Shown here piece after piece: positions 1-10,900 of a stretch of DNA of 64,000 nt; the first letter of the stretch is position 1, and each line of letters starts with the position of its first letter. The translations under genes were made by a program, and so were the position numbers. The notes beneath the pieces were generated by a model, which was not told the origin of the DNA, searched no databases, and saw only the letters and a program-made list of their open reading frames with translations. The DNA is from Dendrolimus kikuchii (Eukaryota; Arthropoda; Insecta; Lepidoptera; Lasiocampidae), in the NCBI GenBank assembly GCA_019925095.2, contig CM034406.1, forward strand, positions 11,527,388 through 11,591,387. Reading direction: 5' to 3'.

Positions 1-492
1 CAAGGGAGGCGACTCTTGGGCTCGGCTATGCGGAGGTTAGGTGGGGCCACGCTTTTTAGCCTAGCAGCGGCTTCAGCGGTGGCAGTCCTCACTACCACAC
101 CGGCGTTCCCCACCATGCGCACGCCAGTTACCTTAATTCCACTGGCGGCTGGAGTCACGGCATTCTGGAGAGCCTTCTCGGTTTCTTCGCTAGATTTAAT
201 GTCGCTGTCCGGCTTGGGGTAAAAGATCACTGCGGGTCCAGTGTCCCGCGGCAGGGGTTCCGTCTTTCCAGAGGGAAGCTTAAGGGCCCCCGCGTATGAA
301 CGTCCCGGCTGGGGCAGAATTGGCAACGGGTAGGCTGGTTCCGGGTGGGTGGCGGGTTGTTGCTTCTGCAAAGATACCTCATTTGCGGCATCGGCCAGGC
401 GTAATGCCAGCTGGGCTACCAGGGCGATGATGTCCTGCCCATGGCCGACTATGGTGGTCTTGTCGCCGATGTTCAGTTTGTTGGGCGCGTTA
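1..492 (-). mobile_element. R1-like LINE ORF1 (gag-like) fragment
   Basis: Read on the minus strand, one frame is open from about 492 to the left edge (about 163 codons) and continues out of the window. It begins with a KLNIGDKTTIVGHGQDI stretch, then a Pro/Gln-rich segment, then a block containing GPAVIFYPKPDSDIKSSEE and a GVRMVGNAGVVVRTATAEAA stretch. This layout resembles the nucleic-acid-binding ORF1 protein of R1-clade non-LTR retrotransposons. An in-frame stop lies just upstream (near 529-531 on the plus strand), so the 5' end is broken or begins there. The GC content is far above the flanks, which fits an inserted element. The clade is inferred from memory of the motif style. Confidence 0.55.
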
Positions 493-512
493 CACACTGC
501 ACCAATGGCCTT

Positions 513-560
513 AATCGACGCGTGCACCTATCGACGCGTGCACCAATCGACGCGTGCACC
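513..560. repeat. 3 x 16-bp tandem repeat
   Basis: Three consecutive copies of NATCGACGCGTGCACC, differing only at the first base. They abut the 5' side of the minus-strand LINE ORF1 fragment, so they may be a remnant of its 5' untranslated region. Confidence 0.8.
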
Positions 561-602
561 ATACTAAACGCGACCAGTTAAAGGCTCGCCCACCTGCTGC
601 CA

Positions 603-775
603 TTATATACAATTATGAGAACGGCGTACTCACGTGCCCTTGGTGTGCACGGAGTTTCGCCGCCAAGATAGGCTACATAAGCCATCTTCGCATGCACCAG
701 CTTCAATTATCCGACTAGGGGTCAAAGTGGTCGCCATGGCTGAAAACGGTCGGAACAATCATCATCATATGAGTA
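603..775 (+). mobile_element. LINE 3' end encoding a C2H2 zinc finger
   Basis: A plus-strand frame reads [19 protein letters not shown] and continues to a His pair. Cys codons at 635 and 644 and His codons at 683 and 695 give exact C-X2-C-X12-H-X3-H spacing. A single C2H2 finger at the C-terminus of a reverse-transcriptase polyprotein is common in insect non-LTR elements, and the (ATC)n-like stretch that follows (759-768) would suit such a tail. No reverse transcriptase is visible upstream, so this is a 5'-truncated or rearranged copy. A host zinc-finger gene is less likely, since only one finger is present and the frame stops soon after. Confidence 0.5.
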
Positions 776-809
776 ATGTCTTATATAATAATATTACCAG
801 ATATTGTAA

Positions 810-810
<1 letters not shown>

Positions 811-849
<39 letters not shown>
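811..849. repeat. (TA)n microsatellite
   Basis: About 19 uninterrupted TA units. Apparent reading frames of alternating Tyr/Ile codons across it are artefacts of the repeat. Confidence 0.95.
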
Positions 850-852
<3 letters not shown>

Positions 853-1925
853 GGAATCGTATTTGTTATTATAAAGTAACCATATGACGGAAGTAGTCAA
901 TAACTGGATGGAGTATTCTTTCATGTAGTAATCGGATGTCATATAACTGGATGTCAACGTAGAAGCATTTATTATTAAGCTAACGGATATCGGAAATGGA
1001 GTAACCGGATGTAGGAAGTTAATACGTATGGCGGAAGTTGTTTTATGAAGGAAGTGTAACTGAAGTGGCGCCACAGCATTACCGGATGGTGTCATTGCGG
1101 CGCGCTACGAGGACCTTTTAAATACGCGGTGTTCGGGCAGAGGAGGGGCAGTCTTGAACCGGCGGTCTACAATCCGCAATCTACACTGACAGTGTACATT
1201 GGTAGTCTTGGACGAGGAGCACATAATATAATGTGGTCGATAATTACTGCTTGATAATCGCAGTATTCTTGAAGGGCTAATTGCTGCTCGACACCTGACA
1301 AGCGTGGATGCAACTCTTGGAGTTGTCCTAATATTTCTGTGTATTATTGTGCAATATTTAATATCGTAATTGTAATAATTCTAGTGTAATAAACTTTGAT
1401 TATAATATTACAGATTATTATTGTGTTATTCTCGAAGCGTCATTCGTTCGCTCCCGGCGTACAAACACGTATAAAACAGGTACAAAATAAAACTGGATGC
1501 AACCAGTTCACACTACACGATTCAATGCAATTCAACACGCGCAAAGTCCGTCACTATGTCACTAATCCAAAGTACTACACACGTCTTAATCGTATCGTAG
1601 TCATCGCTTGATTGCCCCACCCCTCCGTTCGGGCATTGTTTTATACTAAAATGTATAATACCGACAAAGGGGTCGTGTCAACCCGCACATCTGGCAAGCT
1701 TCGACGCAATCCAATAAAAACAAGGATTATCCGACACTAATGGCGGCCATAAAATAAAGGATTAGTTCGACTCTAATTACAGCCATAAAATAACAATAGA
1801 TGTTTTAAAGTTTAAACACGAAGTAAACAAAAGAACTCCAAATGCGAGAGGGGCAATAAACAAGATGCGCAGCATTTCTTTTTCGGTATGAAACAATAGG
1901 TATGCAGGTGGCCCAACTTGTAACA
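849..1925. repeat. LTR-like / interspersed repeat region
   Basis: The stretch 890-1020 repeats the motif AACTGGATG/AACCGGATG several times. A TATA-like TTTTAAATA lies near 1115 and AATAAA near 1388, an arrangement resembling a retroviral-type LTR. The part from about 1449 to 1925 is a diverged copy of 30725-31122: both share TACAAACACGTATAA and GCGCAAAGTCCGTCACTA and end in ...GTAACA. No target duplication is visible, so the boundaries are uncertain. Confidence 0.4.
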
Positions 1926-2231
1926 ATATATATTTTGTATTACGACAAATTTATATTTAATTTTGCTAATTTAAAATATTTTGTAATTGATATCTAACAA
2001 ATAAATGAAATTATTAGGAGTATCGAATATGTGGCGTTATAGCAACTAAGCGATTATGGATTTTGTCAACAGATGAATTTTACTTGTTATTTCGTTAACA
2101 TGTTCAAAGTACCAAACTTATATTTTATTAGTTTTTAGACTTGTAACCTTAACCTTAAAATCATATCGCTTAGTCTGTTAGCTTTGATTTTATCCCAATT
2201 TAAAAATAATAATAGTATGAAGGGAGTGACC

Positions 2232-2455
2232 CTAACGGTTGGAGGAGCGAGATGGAATGCTCCTCCGTCTCAAAGGAACTAGAAAGATCTTCCAGCGAGG
2301 CTATTGTTGTTTCTCGCAGATCTAGGCCGATCTGTTATAGTTGAAAATTTGTATATATTCTTTGTATGTTTCGGGAAACGTTTGTGACTTCAATTATTGC
2401 ACAGCGCCATCTATTGGCTTGTAAGTGTTCCACTACAAATAAATAACCCGCAGGG
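2232..2455. repeat. Interspersed repeat family A, copy 1
   Basis: Shares long stretches with 25484-25680, for example GAATGCTCCTCCGTCTCAAA, TGTATGTTTCGGGAAACGTT and AGCGCCATCTATTGGCTTGT. The family is not recognised. Both copies lie in intergenic DNA near CRAL-TRIO exons. Confidence 0.75.
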
Positions 2456-3045
2456 GGACTTTGTGGTGACGTCTTAGGTGAGTAACGTCACCTCGGACCT
2501 GAATCCGGAGGCCAAGGCAAGGCCCCCGCCTCCGTGCTTGCCTTAACCAGCCGGCAAGGAGTGGAGAACGCTAGAGCTAAGACTCAAGCTCCAGGGGTGG
2601 AAGTTATAAATGGCATCACGTCGGAAGTAGCTTCGGTGAACCTATAGCCCACCTCTCGATACCCCTTAGCCACGCACACCCATGTTGTTTCTGTCTTTTA
2701 TGGCATTTTTTAGGGCCTATCTGCCCATTTGTCCATGTTCCCTGAACATTGCGACGGGTAGACGCCATAGTCCCCATATTCCCAGACCTCCACTACCACC
2801 AGCAGTTCACCCCAATAGCCTGGTACTTTTTGTCCTCATTTCCCACAATAGTCCTACACGGGCCGGGGCTTGTCCTTGGGTGCATTATTATATAGTGTAG
2901 ACAGGGATAATCGCCGGTCAGTTTTACGCCATATTTACATTAAACTTGTCAAGGGGCCTCTACGTGTTCGCCTCCCCATGGCCCCACGAAAGACCTCCAA
3001 AAGTCCGGGGCATTTTTATGGCCCGTGGTCTTTAAAGACATACTT
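2456..3045 (+). repeat. Interspersed repeat family B, copy 1
   Basis: About 600 bp, matching 15061-15690 in the same orientation and 37647-38185 inverted. Shared landmarks are CCAAGGCAAGGCCCCC, ACTCAAGCTCCAGGG near the start, and GGGGCCTCTACGTGTT plus GGCCCGTGGTC at the end. No intact coding frame is shared by the three copies, so it is probably a LINE-derived or non-autonomous element of unknown class. Confidence 0.8.
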
Positions 3046-3052
3046 TTATCGG

Positions 3053-3250
3053 CAGACAAACACGCATATTGTATATCCCCAAATTAAGCAAGTTACGCTT
3101 GTAGTATAGCTATATATAACGCAATACTCTGGGGCCGTTCCCAAACACCCAAACCATATTTAATAGCGGAGAAATTTCGTTTCTGAAATTTACCATACTA
3201 GGAATCGAACCCGGAGAAGACCTAGCCCGCTTAATCACAGAGGCTCCCAA
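3053..3250 (-). mobile_element. tRNA-headed SINE (family 2), antisense copy
   Basis: Reverse complement of the SINE at 54150-54393: ATATCCCCAAATTAAGCAAG is the 3' body and GGAATCGAACCCGG is the inverted B-box of the tRNA-like head, followed by CCGCTTAATCACAGAGG. It lies between repeat B and a mariner remnant. Confidence 0.75.
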
Positions 3251-3339
3251 AATGGAATACCTGCACTTCAGGCATAATTTATTACATTATTTCCGAAAAG
3301 GGAAGCACACCACAAATTACGTAGAATATTTATATATAG

Positions 3340-3545
3340 GAAAGAAATCTTGAAAGAAGGGCTGTATGAAAATTTCCAGTTTTCCAGATTTTGTTGTGGT
3401 GATTTTTTTATTGAAAACTGCTTAGCAATCTGGCCGTCCAGTTGATGAGCCTCATATTAAAGCCATTAACTATTCAGATCGTCATAGAACAACAAGTAAT
3501 ATTGCAGAGAAGCTCAATGTATGGTATGCATTGAAAACGAGTTAC
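3340..3545 (+). mobile_element. Mariner transposase remnant (DNA-binding region)
   Basis: A plus-strand frame reads SGRPVDEPHIKAINYSDRH and then TTSNIAEKLNV, the GRP hinge and second helix-turn-helix of mariner/SETMAR-type transposases. Just upstream, in another frame, is an ENFQFSRFCCGDF stretch that resembles the segment preceding GRP. No catalytic D,D(34)D region is visible, so this is a short dead relic. Confidence 0.6.
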
Positions 3546-4525
3546 ATTTTTAAAACCTAGAATGTCGGCGACGAAGTAATTTTCATTTTATATTTTTGAA
3601 ATGAAACTTCTTTAGAATCATTGTAACTTGAAAATCTGTGAAACGAAAAATGTCACTAAAAAGAGATAAACATATAAAATTCAACCTTAGTTAAAGCAAA
3701 ATATAATGCATTTCGCTTCACCGTTAGTATTTATTCATTTTCATTTTAAATAAAACTGAAAAGATTTCAAATGAATTTTAGCTCTATCTGCGTATACTTA
3801 GGCAGATATTCTATTATACGTAGATCAAAAGAAATTGTGTGTAAGAATGCATTGAATTGTGAACTTTATGGTAGTGATTTAAAGTGTAATTTAGATTATA
3901 ATTTTTTGGATTATAACCTGTTGATAGATGTAGGATAAAGTAATTATATTTATCTATATATACGTGAAGCAAAAACACAGCAAAAACATTGTACCCATTT
4001 TTATTCCGCGGATGGAGGAACATGAAATTTCGCACACTTATAGTTTATATAGAAGAGTGCAGATTGCTAATTTTTTTTTTTAATTATGCATAAAAAATAC
4101 AGTAAATCAATAAAAAAAAACATTACACACACTACCATGTATTTGATAGACACACACACGCATATATACCTTTTTGCTTATTGTTAAAGTCAAATGAACA
4201 GTGTAGCCTTGGCGAAATCTGTGATTATAGAAGTCTTCGACAACAGAACCTTAATAATGTTCAAACTTATAATTTAAATTATAGTCGAATTTCGACCACG
4301 AGCTACCACTAGTATTAATAAAAGTTCAATAAGAATTATCTGTGAGTACTTCTCAAGTTTCACTTGTACTGCGTATGACACACATTATTTTTCATATTTT
4401 TTTTGTTGTTTACCTTATTTCCCTTATAATTACTAGTATCCTTAGTCCGTAGTTTAATGCAGAATATTATGTTTATTGTGTTATTTTTGATTTAAATGTA
4501 AATGTATATTGTATATGTTGCTTAG

Positions 4526-4682
4526 GTAAAGAATATTTGGAACGCACAATAATCCTTGGCAAGGGGTCCATAGAGACAGCTAAAAAGCGACTCGATAAAC
4601 TGTGCACCATGAAGACTTTAGTGCCTAAATTCTTTTCGTACTCCAACATACGTGAAGAATTGCCAGATTTACTTAATTGTTC
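4526..4682 (+). CDS. Copy 1 exon 2 (CRAL-TRIO N-terminal region)
   Basis: 157 nt, starts with the last two bases of a codon and ends with the first two (donor TC|GTAAGT). It encodes KEYLERTIILGKGSIETAKK and on to SNIREELPDLLNC, the Lys-rich helical bundle preceding the lipid-binding domain. Confidence 0.85.
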
Positions 4683-7600
4683 GTAAGTAGATAATTAACG
4701 AAAAATAATTATTTATTTTTGTCTACAGATTATACGCGAACATTTGTAGTAGTGTTGACTACAATCGCGCAGTAAAATACTTAATACTGAATAATTTTTA
4801 AAACCCGTATAATTATTATACTACATTGTGAGTAGGACTAGAAGATTTAAAGGATCGACGTGGCCTAATTAGACTTTAATTCGTCGAATATTTGGAAACT
4901 CCATCGAGCCTCCACGTGGACGAAAGTCTTCGAGCAGTTTTTTTGTCCATTAATTCTGTGACAGATTCTAACTTAATTAATATCCCAGTTTACTCCGCCA
5001 AGATATTTATTTTCATCGCCAAAACTGGACACTCAAACAAAACATGAGTTCCGGTTTGAACGCCAGTATCGTTGTAGAAATACGAAAGGTTCTCCTTACT
5101 CCTGAAATGAAAAAGAGAAGGCTAAGTGTTGTGTTATCATCTCTCATGATGACCTATTTCTTGGCCCCTTTAGCGAAACATGGTGGATATAACACGAATA
5201 AACATTCATCCCCTACATAAGTAGCAGATTTCCGTAAATATTAAGTGAACTAATGTAACCAACTCTTGCTGATTATCTGCTTTGTGCATTTTCTTATTGC
5301 TGGAGCACAGCAGACAGGCTGATAGCCTCCCTGATGGAAAGTGGTTATCGTTATCTATGAGCATTTACAACACCACAGGTGCTGGCAATGTGCTGCCGGT
5401 CTCGAAATAGAGATTGGAACCTGGCCACTAACACCGGAACACAACACAAAGTTGGTAGGGCAGCATAACCTAGACCGGAGGTGGTACCTATATAGACGAT
5501 CGAATGCCCTGCTACCTGCCTGTGAGTTGTTTTGTCGACTGGCCTGCTTCAAATATTAATATGCTTTTTTTTTCAGATGGGGTACACTTTTACCTAAACT
5601 AACAAGTGATTTCCACCGTGTTTTGTTAATCAGAATGAGGAACACAGATTTTACTTTGTCGCAATCTGGTCAAATGTTCTACCTTTGTATAATTGTGAGT
5701 AGATTATCTTGAATACCTAACCTATAACCAAAATATTTAATTGTTTACCTACAATTTCCAAATGGATGGTAAATTTCAAGTAAAAACTGCTTGTTGTATA
5801 TAATTCTTATTATAATTAACTGTTTTTATAATTTTTATCTATTGTTGTTTGAAATTCTGCCTTGAATAGCAGACTCGTAAATGCCTCAACTTTCAGATTA
5901 AAACAGACTTGCATCTTATACTTGTATATATATTGTTATCCATTTTGATATGTTATAGAGTTCAGAATTTAATTACGAATATAAAGCCTTCTAGGCAGGC
6001 AATTAAATAATTATAAGTTATTTCGTAAATTCTGTAATCTATTAGGTACTTTAGATTAATAGAAAGACGGAGTCTCGAACTTTCACAGTCGAACCGGCTG
6101 GAGAAGTCGACGCCTTTATGAAAATCAATTCTTAAGGAGTAAAAACTTGAACTCCAAAAACCATAATTAAATAACATGATCATAATCTTTCAATATCTTA
6201 TATTAAATTAAGAACAGACGAGCGTGCATGACAAGAGGTATGAATGTCAAAGAAGCAAGTGAGGTGTGTAAGAATAAGCCTAAATGGCTCTGTTGTTCGT
6301 GCCTACCCCGCAAGGGAACTGGCGTGAAGTTATCTATGTATGTATGTATATATTATTCCTGATATTTTTGACTTGATATTTTTTTATTTATTTGCAGTTA
6401 CTTGAATATATAAAAGCGCACGATTATTGTGCCGGTTTTATTTTGGTCTTTGATTGCAGACATATTAATGTAATGGATTTGATTTCAAAGGTAGACATGA
6501 TCGAGTTACAACGATTCCTTCCAATACTTGTGGTAAGCATAAGAGTAAAGTAATTGTACGAAGCTTAATATTCAAACTAGCCTCTTTTTTCCGAATTATT
6601 TCGATATTAATAACTTTAATATTTTTAGAACCGCGTGTGGCCGGTTCCTATACCTTACTATTCATTCACTTTTCAGTTTCAGTTAACAGTTTCCGTTCGG
6701 TGGTTAGATAAGTATTTGTGTTGTATCTAGTGAGTGAGGGTACGTGCACTCTCGATGTATTTGATTGCTTTATTTATTTTACATTAAAATGCCGTTTTAA
6801 GCCATCTTACATCTTTTGTTGACATAAGGTTATTTTTTCTCATAATTCGACATAAATAAAAACAATTTTGAACTTGGCTTAATTTCAAACTGTTATAAAC
6901 TATTTCATGGTTGCTATAGACAGAAGCCGTGGTAGCGTAATGGCTAACGCACGCGCCCCATAATCAAAGGGCGCGGGTTCGATCCTGACCAGAACGCATG
7001 CACCACTTAGTCAGTTTTCTGACCTAATGTGCATATTGTTACAATTACCACGTGCTAACAACGGTGAAGGAAAACATCGTGATGCAACCTGCACATCGAG
7101 ATAACCGATGTGTCAAACCTGCCAAGCCGCCTTGGACAAGCGTGGCGGGTATACTGTCCGTTCCCCCCCATAATGGGAGGCCCGAGTCCAGCAGTGGGAC
7201 ATTTATGGGCTGATATTATTATTATTATTATAGACAGACATTTATTCTAACGTTTCTGGCTCGGTCATTGACTTGTAAACAAAATATTAGCGTATTTGAG
7301 GAGTTCAAAAGGAAAAGTCTTAAATATTCCTAAAACGAAATTTCTTTTACAAAATTGTATTACTGAAGCTAGTTCAAAGGAAAAAAATAGCCAATGGTTT
7401 ATTTATAACACGATGTAATAAATACATATTTTTATCCGTGTAGGAACGGAGAAAGAATACAATTTCTTTCGGCCGGGCGGCCTATCGTAAGAGGCGACAA
7501 AACAACCCAAAACCAGGTGGTAGGGCATTTGCCCGACTGGATGATTACCACACCTGGTCTAAAGTATGTCGCCATAACAACCTTGAGTTGTGTTCCGGCA

Positions 7601-7942
7601 TTAGTGACCAGGTTCCAGTCTCCCTTAAGAGAGCTACAGCGCATTTGTAGCAACTTTGGTGTTGCAAATGTCCATAGGCGATAGTAACCGCTGTCTATCA
7701 AGTGGGCCGTCTGCCTGTCTGAACTCCTCCAATAAAAATAATAATAATAAAAATACAAACATCTTATCCGCTGCGTAATAATATCAGAAACATATGTCCT
7801 GAACTTGTCCATGAGATGCATCTCCAATGGTATTTGCTGTTTTCCATATTGGCAGATTTTATTTATCACGACGTGGAGTGTCGTGGAGCAATCAAAATTT
7901 TAACCTTGCTATCCCTATTAATATTATAAATGCGAAAGTAAC

Positions 7943-7995
<53 letters not shown>

Positions 7996-10900
7996 TCCGT
8001 TTTCACGGAAAAACTACTGGACCGATTTGGCTGAAACTCAGTATATATATATTTTCGATGCCGAGGATGAACATAGTATACTTTTTATCCCGAAAAATGG
8101 AATAGTTTCCGGGATAAAAATATATTTGTCTGTTTGTTTGTTATGCTTTTACGGAAAAACTACTGGACCGATTTGGCTGAAAATCGGTATATATGCAATT
8201 TTCATTACGAGGGTGCACAAGGGATATTTTTCATCCCGGATAATGGGATAGATTTTGGGATAGATTTATGTAAATGTTATCCTGAAAGTGGGACAGGTTT
8301 TGGTTGGTTTTGTGATTTGCCATTTTCATAATTTTGGTTATTTTGTCCTTTTTGTCCGTTTTGCTCTTTCTGTCCTTTTTGCTCTTTTTGATCTTTTTGT
8401 CCTTCTTGATCTTTTTGTCCATTTTGCTCTTTTTGTCCTTCTTGATCTTTTTGTCAATTGGGTTCTTTTTCTCTTTTGCTCTTGCTCTTTCGCTCTTTCG
8501 CTCTTTTGCCCTTTTTGTCCATTTTGACAATTTCGCTCTATTTGTCCTTTTTAATTTTTTGTCCTTTTTGCTGTTTTTGTCCTTTTTGTCATTTTTGTAG
8601 TTTTCATTGACGGGGATAGATAAATAAAACTAGGACTGTTTGTAATAGAGGATGAAAGTTTGGATGAGACCAATCATTTCTCAAGTTCATAGATATAAAA
8701 ATTCATCGTCTATAAAAATGCGATAGTAACTCGATGTGTTTTGCTGTTAAGTTTTTGGAAATCACTGGGAATACTGGATCGTTTTTATTGTAATTTTGTT
8801 TAAATGTAGTTTTAATGCCGAAAATGGACATATTTTATATACTCATGCCAGGAGATCGGATAGTTTGCGATATAAAATTAAGTGAATTTTTCGGGTGCAA
8901 ATGGCACTAACATAAAAATGTTGTACAATGTAACCTGTATTAACCTGCCTGCTCTTTAAACAAGAAGCAGGAACTAGAGGTTAACTCGCGACGCAGCCGC
9001 GGGGTAAACTCTAGTGAAACAATAAATTAAACCACGGACGTGACGTAACAACTAATTGGTAAATATATCATATTCAGGGTGGTTATGGTACTGTTATAAA
9101 AGGTCTTGTATGGATAACTGAATCAAAAATGATCCATGGCTTCATCAGTGTTCTGAAGACTATGTTGAGCAGTAAAATGGGTAGTAGAATATATGTTTTC
9201 TCTGATTTGGAATCTTTACACAATTACTTACCAAAGGATATACTGCCACTTGACTTTGGGGGTACCGAGAAAACCACGGAACAATTGTACGGTAAGAAAT
9301 TTTAACTTCAAATTACGTATTCACTGAGAATGTTTCAGATAGTGTTTTATCCGTGCAGGAACGGAGAAAGAATACAATTTCCTGCGGCCGGGCGGCCTGT
9401 CGTAAGAGGCGACTTAACAACCCACAGCCAGGTGGTAGGGCATTTGCCCGAATGGATGGCTACCATCCCTGGTCTAAAGTATGTCGCCATAACAACCTTG
9501 AGTTGTGTTCCGGCATTAGTGACCAGGTTCCAGTTTCCCTTAAGAGAGCAGCAGCGCATTTGTAGCAACTTTGCTGTTGCAAATGTCCATAGGCGATGGT
9601 AACCGCTTTCCATGAAGTGGGCCGTCTGCCTGTCTGCTGATCTCCTGCAATAAAAAAAAAGATAGAAAAGCTGTATATTTATGTATCATGGCATAATAAT
9701 ATTACTAATATTATTATGCCATGGTATGTATGATGATTATAAGCTACTGCTTATAATCATCATAACACCAATGTGTGGTGTTACAGGAATGGACATGGTA
9801 AGAAATGAGCGCATAAGGGAATCTTTGAAAGTTGGACCCGTGACTGAAAAATTGAGAGGAAGAAAATTAAGGTGGTATGAGCATGTAATGGGGAGGGATG
9901 AAAGTCACGTGACAAAAAGAATGTTAAACTACAAAATGGATGGGTACAAATATAAAGGTAGACCAAAAAAGAAATGGATGGATCGTTTAAAGGATGATAT
10001 GATGATTTGTGGTGTAACAAAAGATGTATGACAGAATAGAGGAGTGTGGAAGGAAAAGACATTGTTCCGACCTCAAATGATTTGGAGAAGGTGAAAGAAA
10101 AGAGAATCACCACACTGCTGGCCTCGGGTCTCCTATTATTTTAGGGGAACGGACAGTATACCCGGCATTCTTGTCTAAGACGGCTTAGTGGGTTTGACAC
10201 ATCGGTTATTTCGATGTTTTCCTTCGCCGTCAACACGTGAGAATTGTAACAATATGCATATTAGGTCAAAAAACTGCCTAAGAATGCACCACGTATTCTT
10301 CAGCCAGGATTCAAACCCACGTCATGTGACTTTAGGACGCGATTGCGTTCACCACTAAACTAGAGATGCCACAAATAGTGGTTTAGCCGAATACCAAATA
10401 CCGAATATTCGGTCACACTCTCGGCCCAAGCGCCGAATATTCGGCGACCGATCGTTCAGCGTAAGATATGTGCAATTCGCACGTAACGGGTTAGTATTGA
10501 AGCAATCATTTGTGAAGTATTTCCAACGTTATCGCGAATAATAGATACGCATAATTGAAACTACATAATTAACGGTTTTGTTAACGGTTTTAAGCGCGAT
10601 TTTAAATGATTTTTAATTGATTCTGATTTTTTTTAACTGGCCTAAACTTAACTAACTGGCTTAAATAAAAAATAATTTAAATTGCTTTTAACATACATAC
10701 ATACATACATACATAACTTCACGCCAGTTCCCTTGCGGGGTAGGCACGAACAACAGAGCGCCATTTAGGCCCATTCTTACACACCTCACTCGCTTCTTTG
10801 ACATTCATAACTCTTGTCATGCACACTCGTCTGTTCTTAAGGCTCCTGACATCACCCTCCGCTAGTACACGATCATTTTGATCATGGAAGGTGTGTCGTG

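Larger units (their letters stand above)
7912..9014 (+). mobile_element. Helitron-like non-autonomous element
   Basis: Starts TCCCTATTAATATTATAAAT and ends in a short palindrome closing ...AAACTCTAG. It is inserted between A and T (base 7911 is A, base 9015 is T), as Helitrons do. The same ends recur inverted at 39287-39572 and partly at 14270-14480. The interior has the phrase AAAACTACTGGACCGATTTG twice, a (TGTC)n expansion and a long polypyrimidine minisatellite. No Rep/helicase is encoded. Class inferred from the termini. Confidence 0.6.

Noticed and set aside
781..1095. Reading frames rich in alternating Tyr/Ile at TA repeats (also near 27640, 36590)
   Set aside because: They are translations of (TA)n microsatellites, with no codon bias or homology.
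6925..7000. Possible functional tRNA gene (A- and B-box like)
   Set aside because: The B-box is followed by a SINE body, a (TTA)n tail and a flanking duplication, and the stems of a cloverleaf do not close well.
7942..7995. CRISPR-like array
   Set aside because: Four-base tandem units without spacers in a eukaryotic genome.
8231..8600. Lys-rich 99-codon minus-strand frame and Leu/Phe-rich plus-strand frames
   Set aside because: They come entirely from the polypyrimidine minisatellite within a Helitron-like element.
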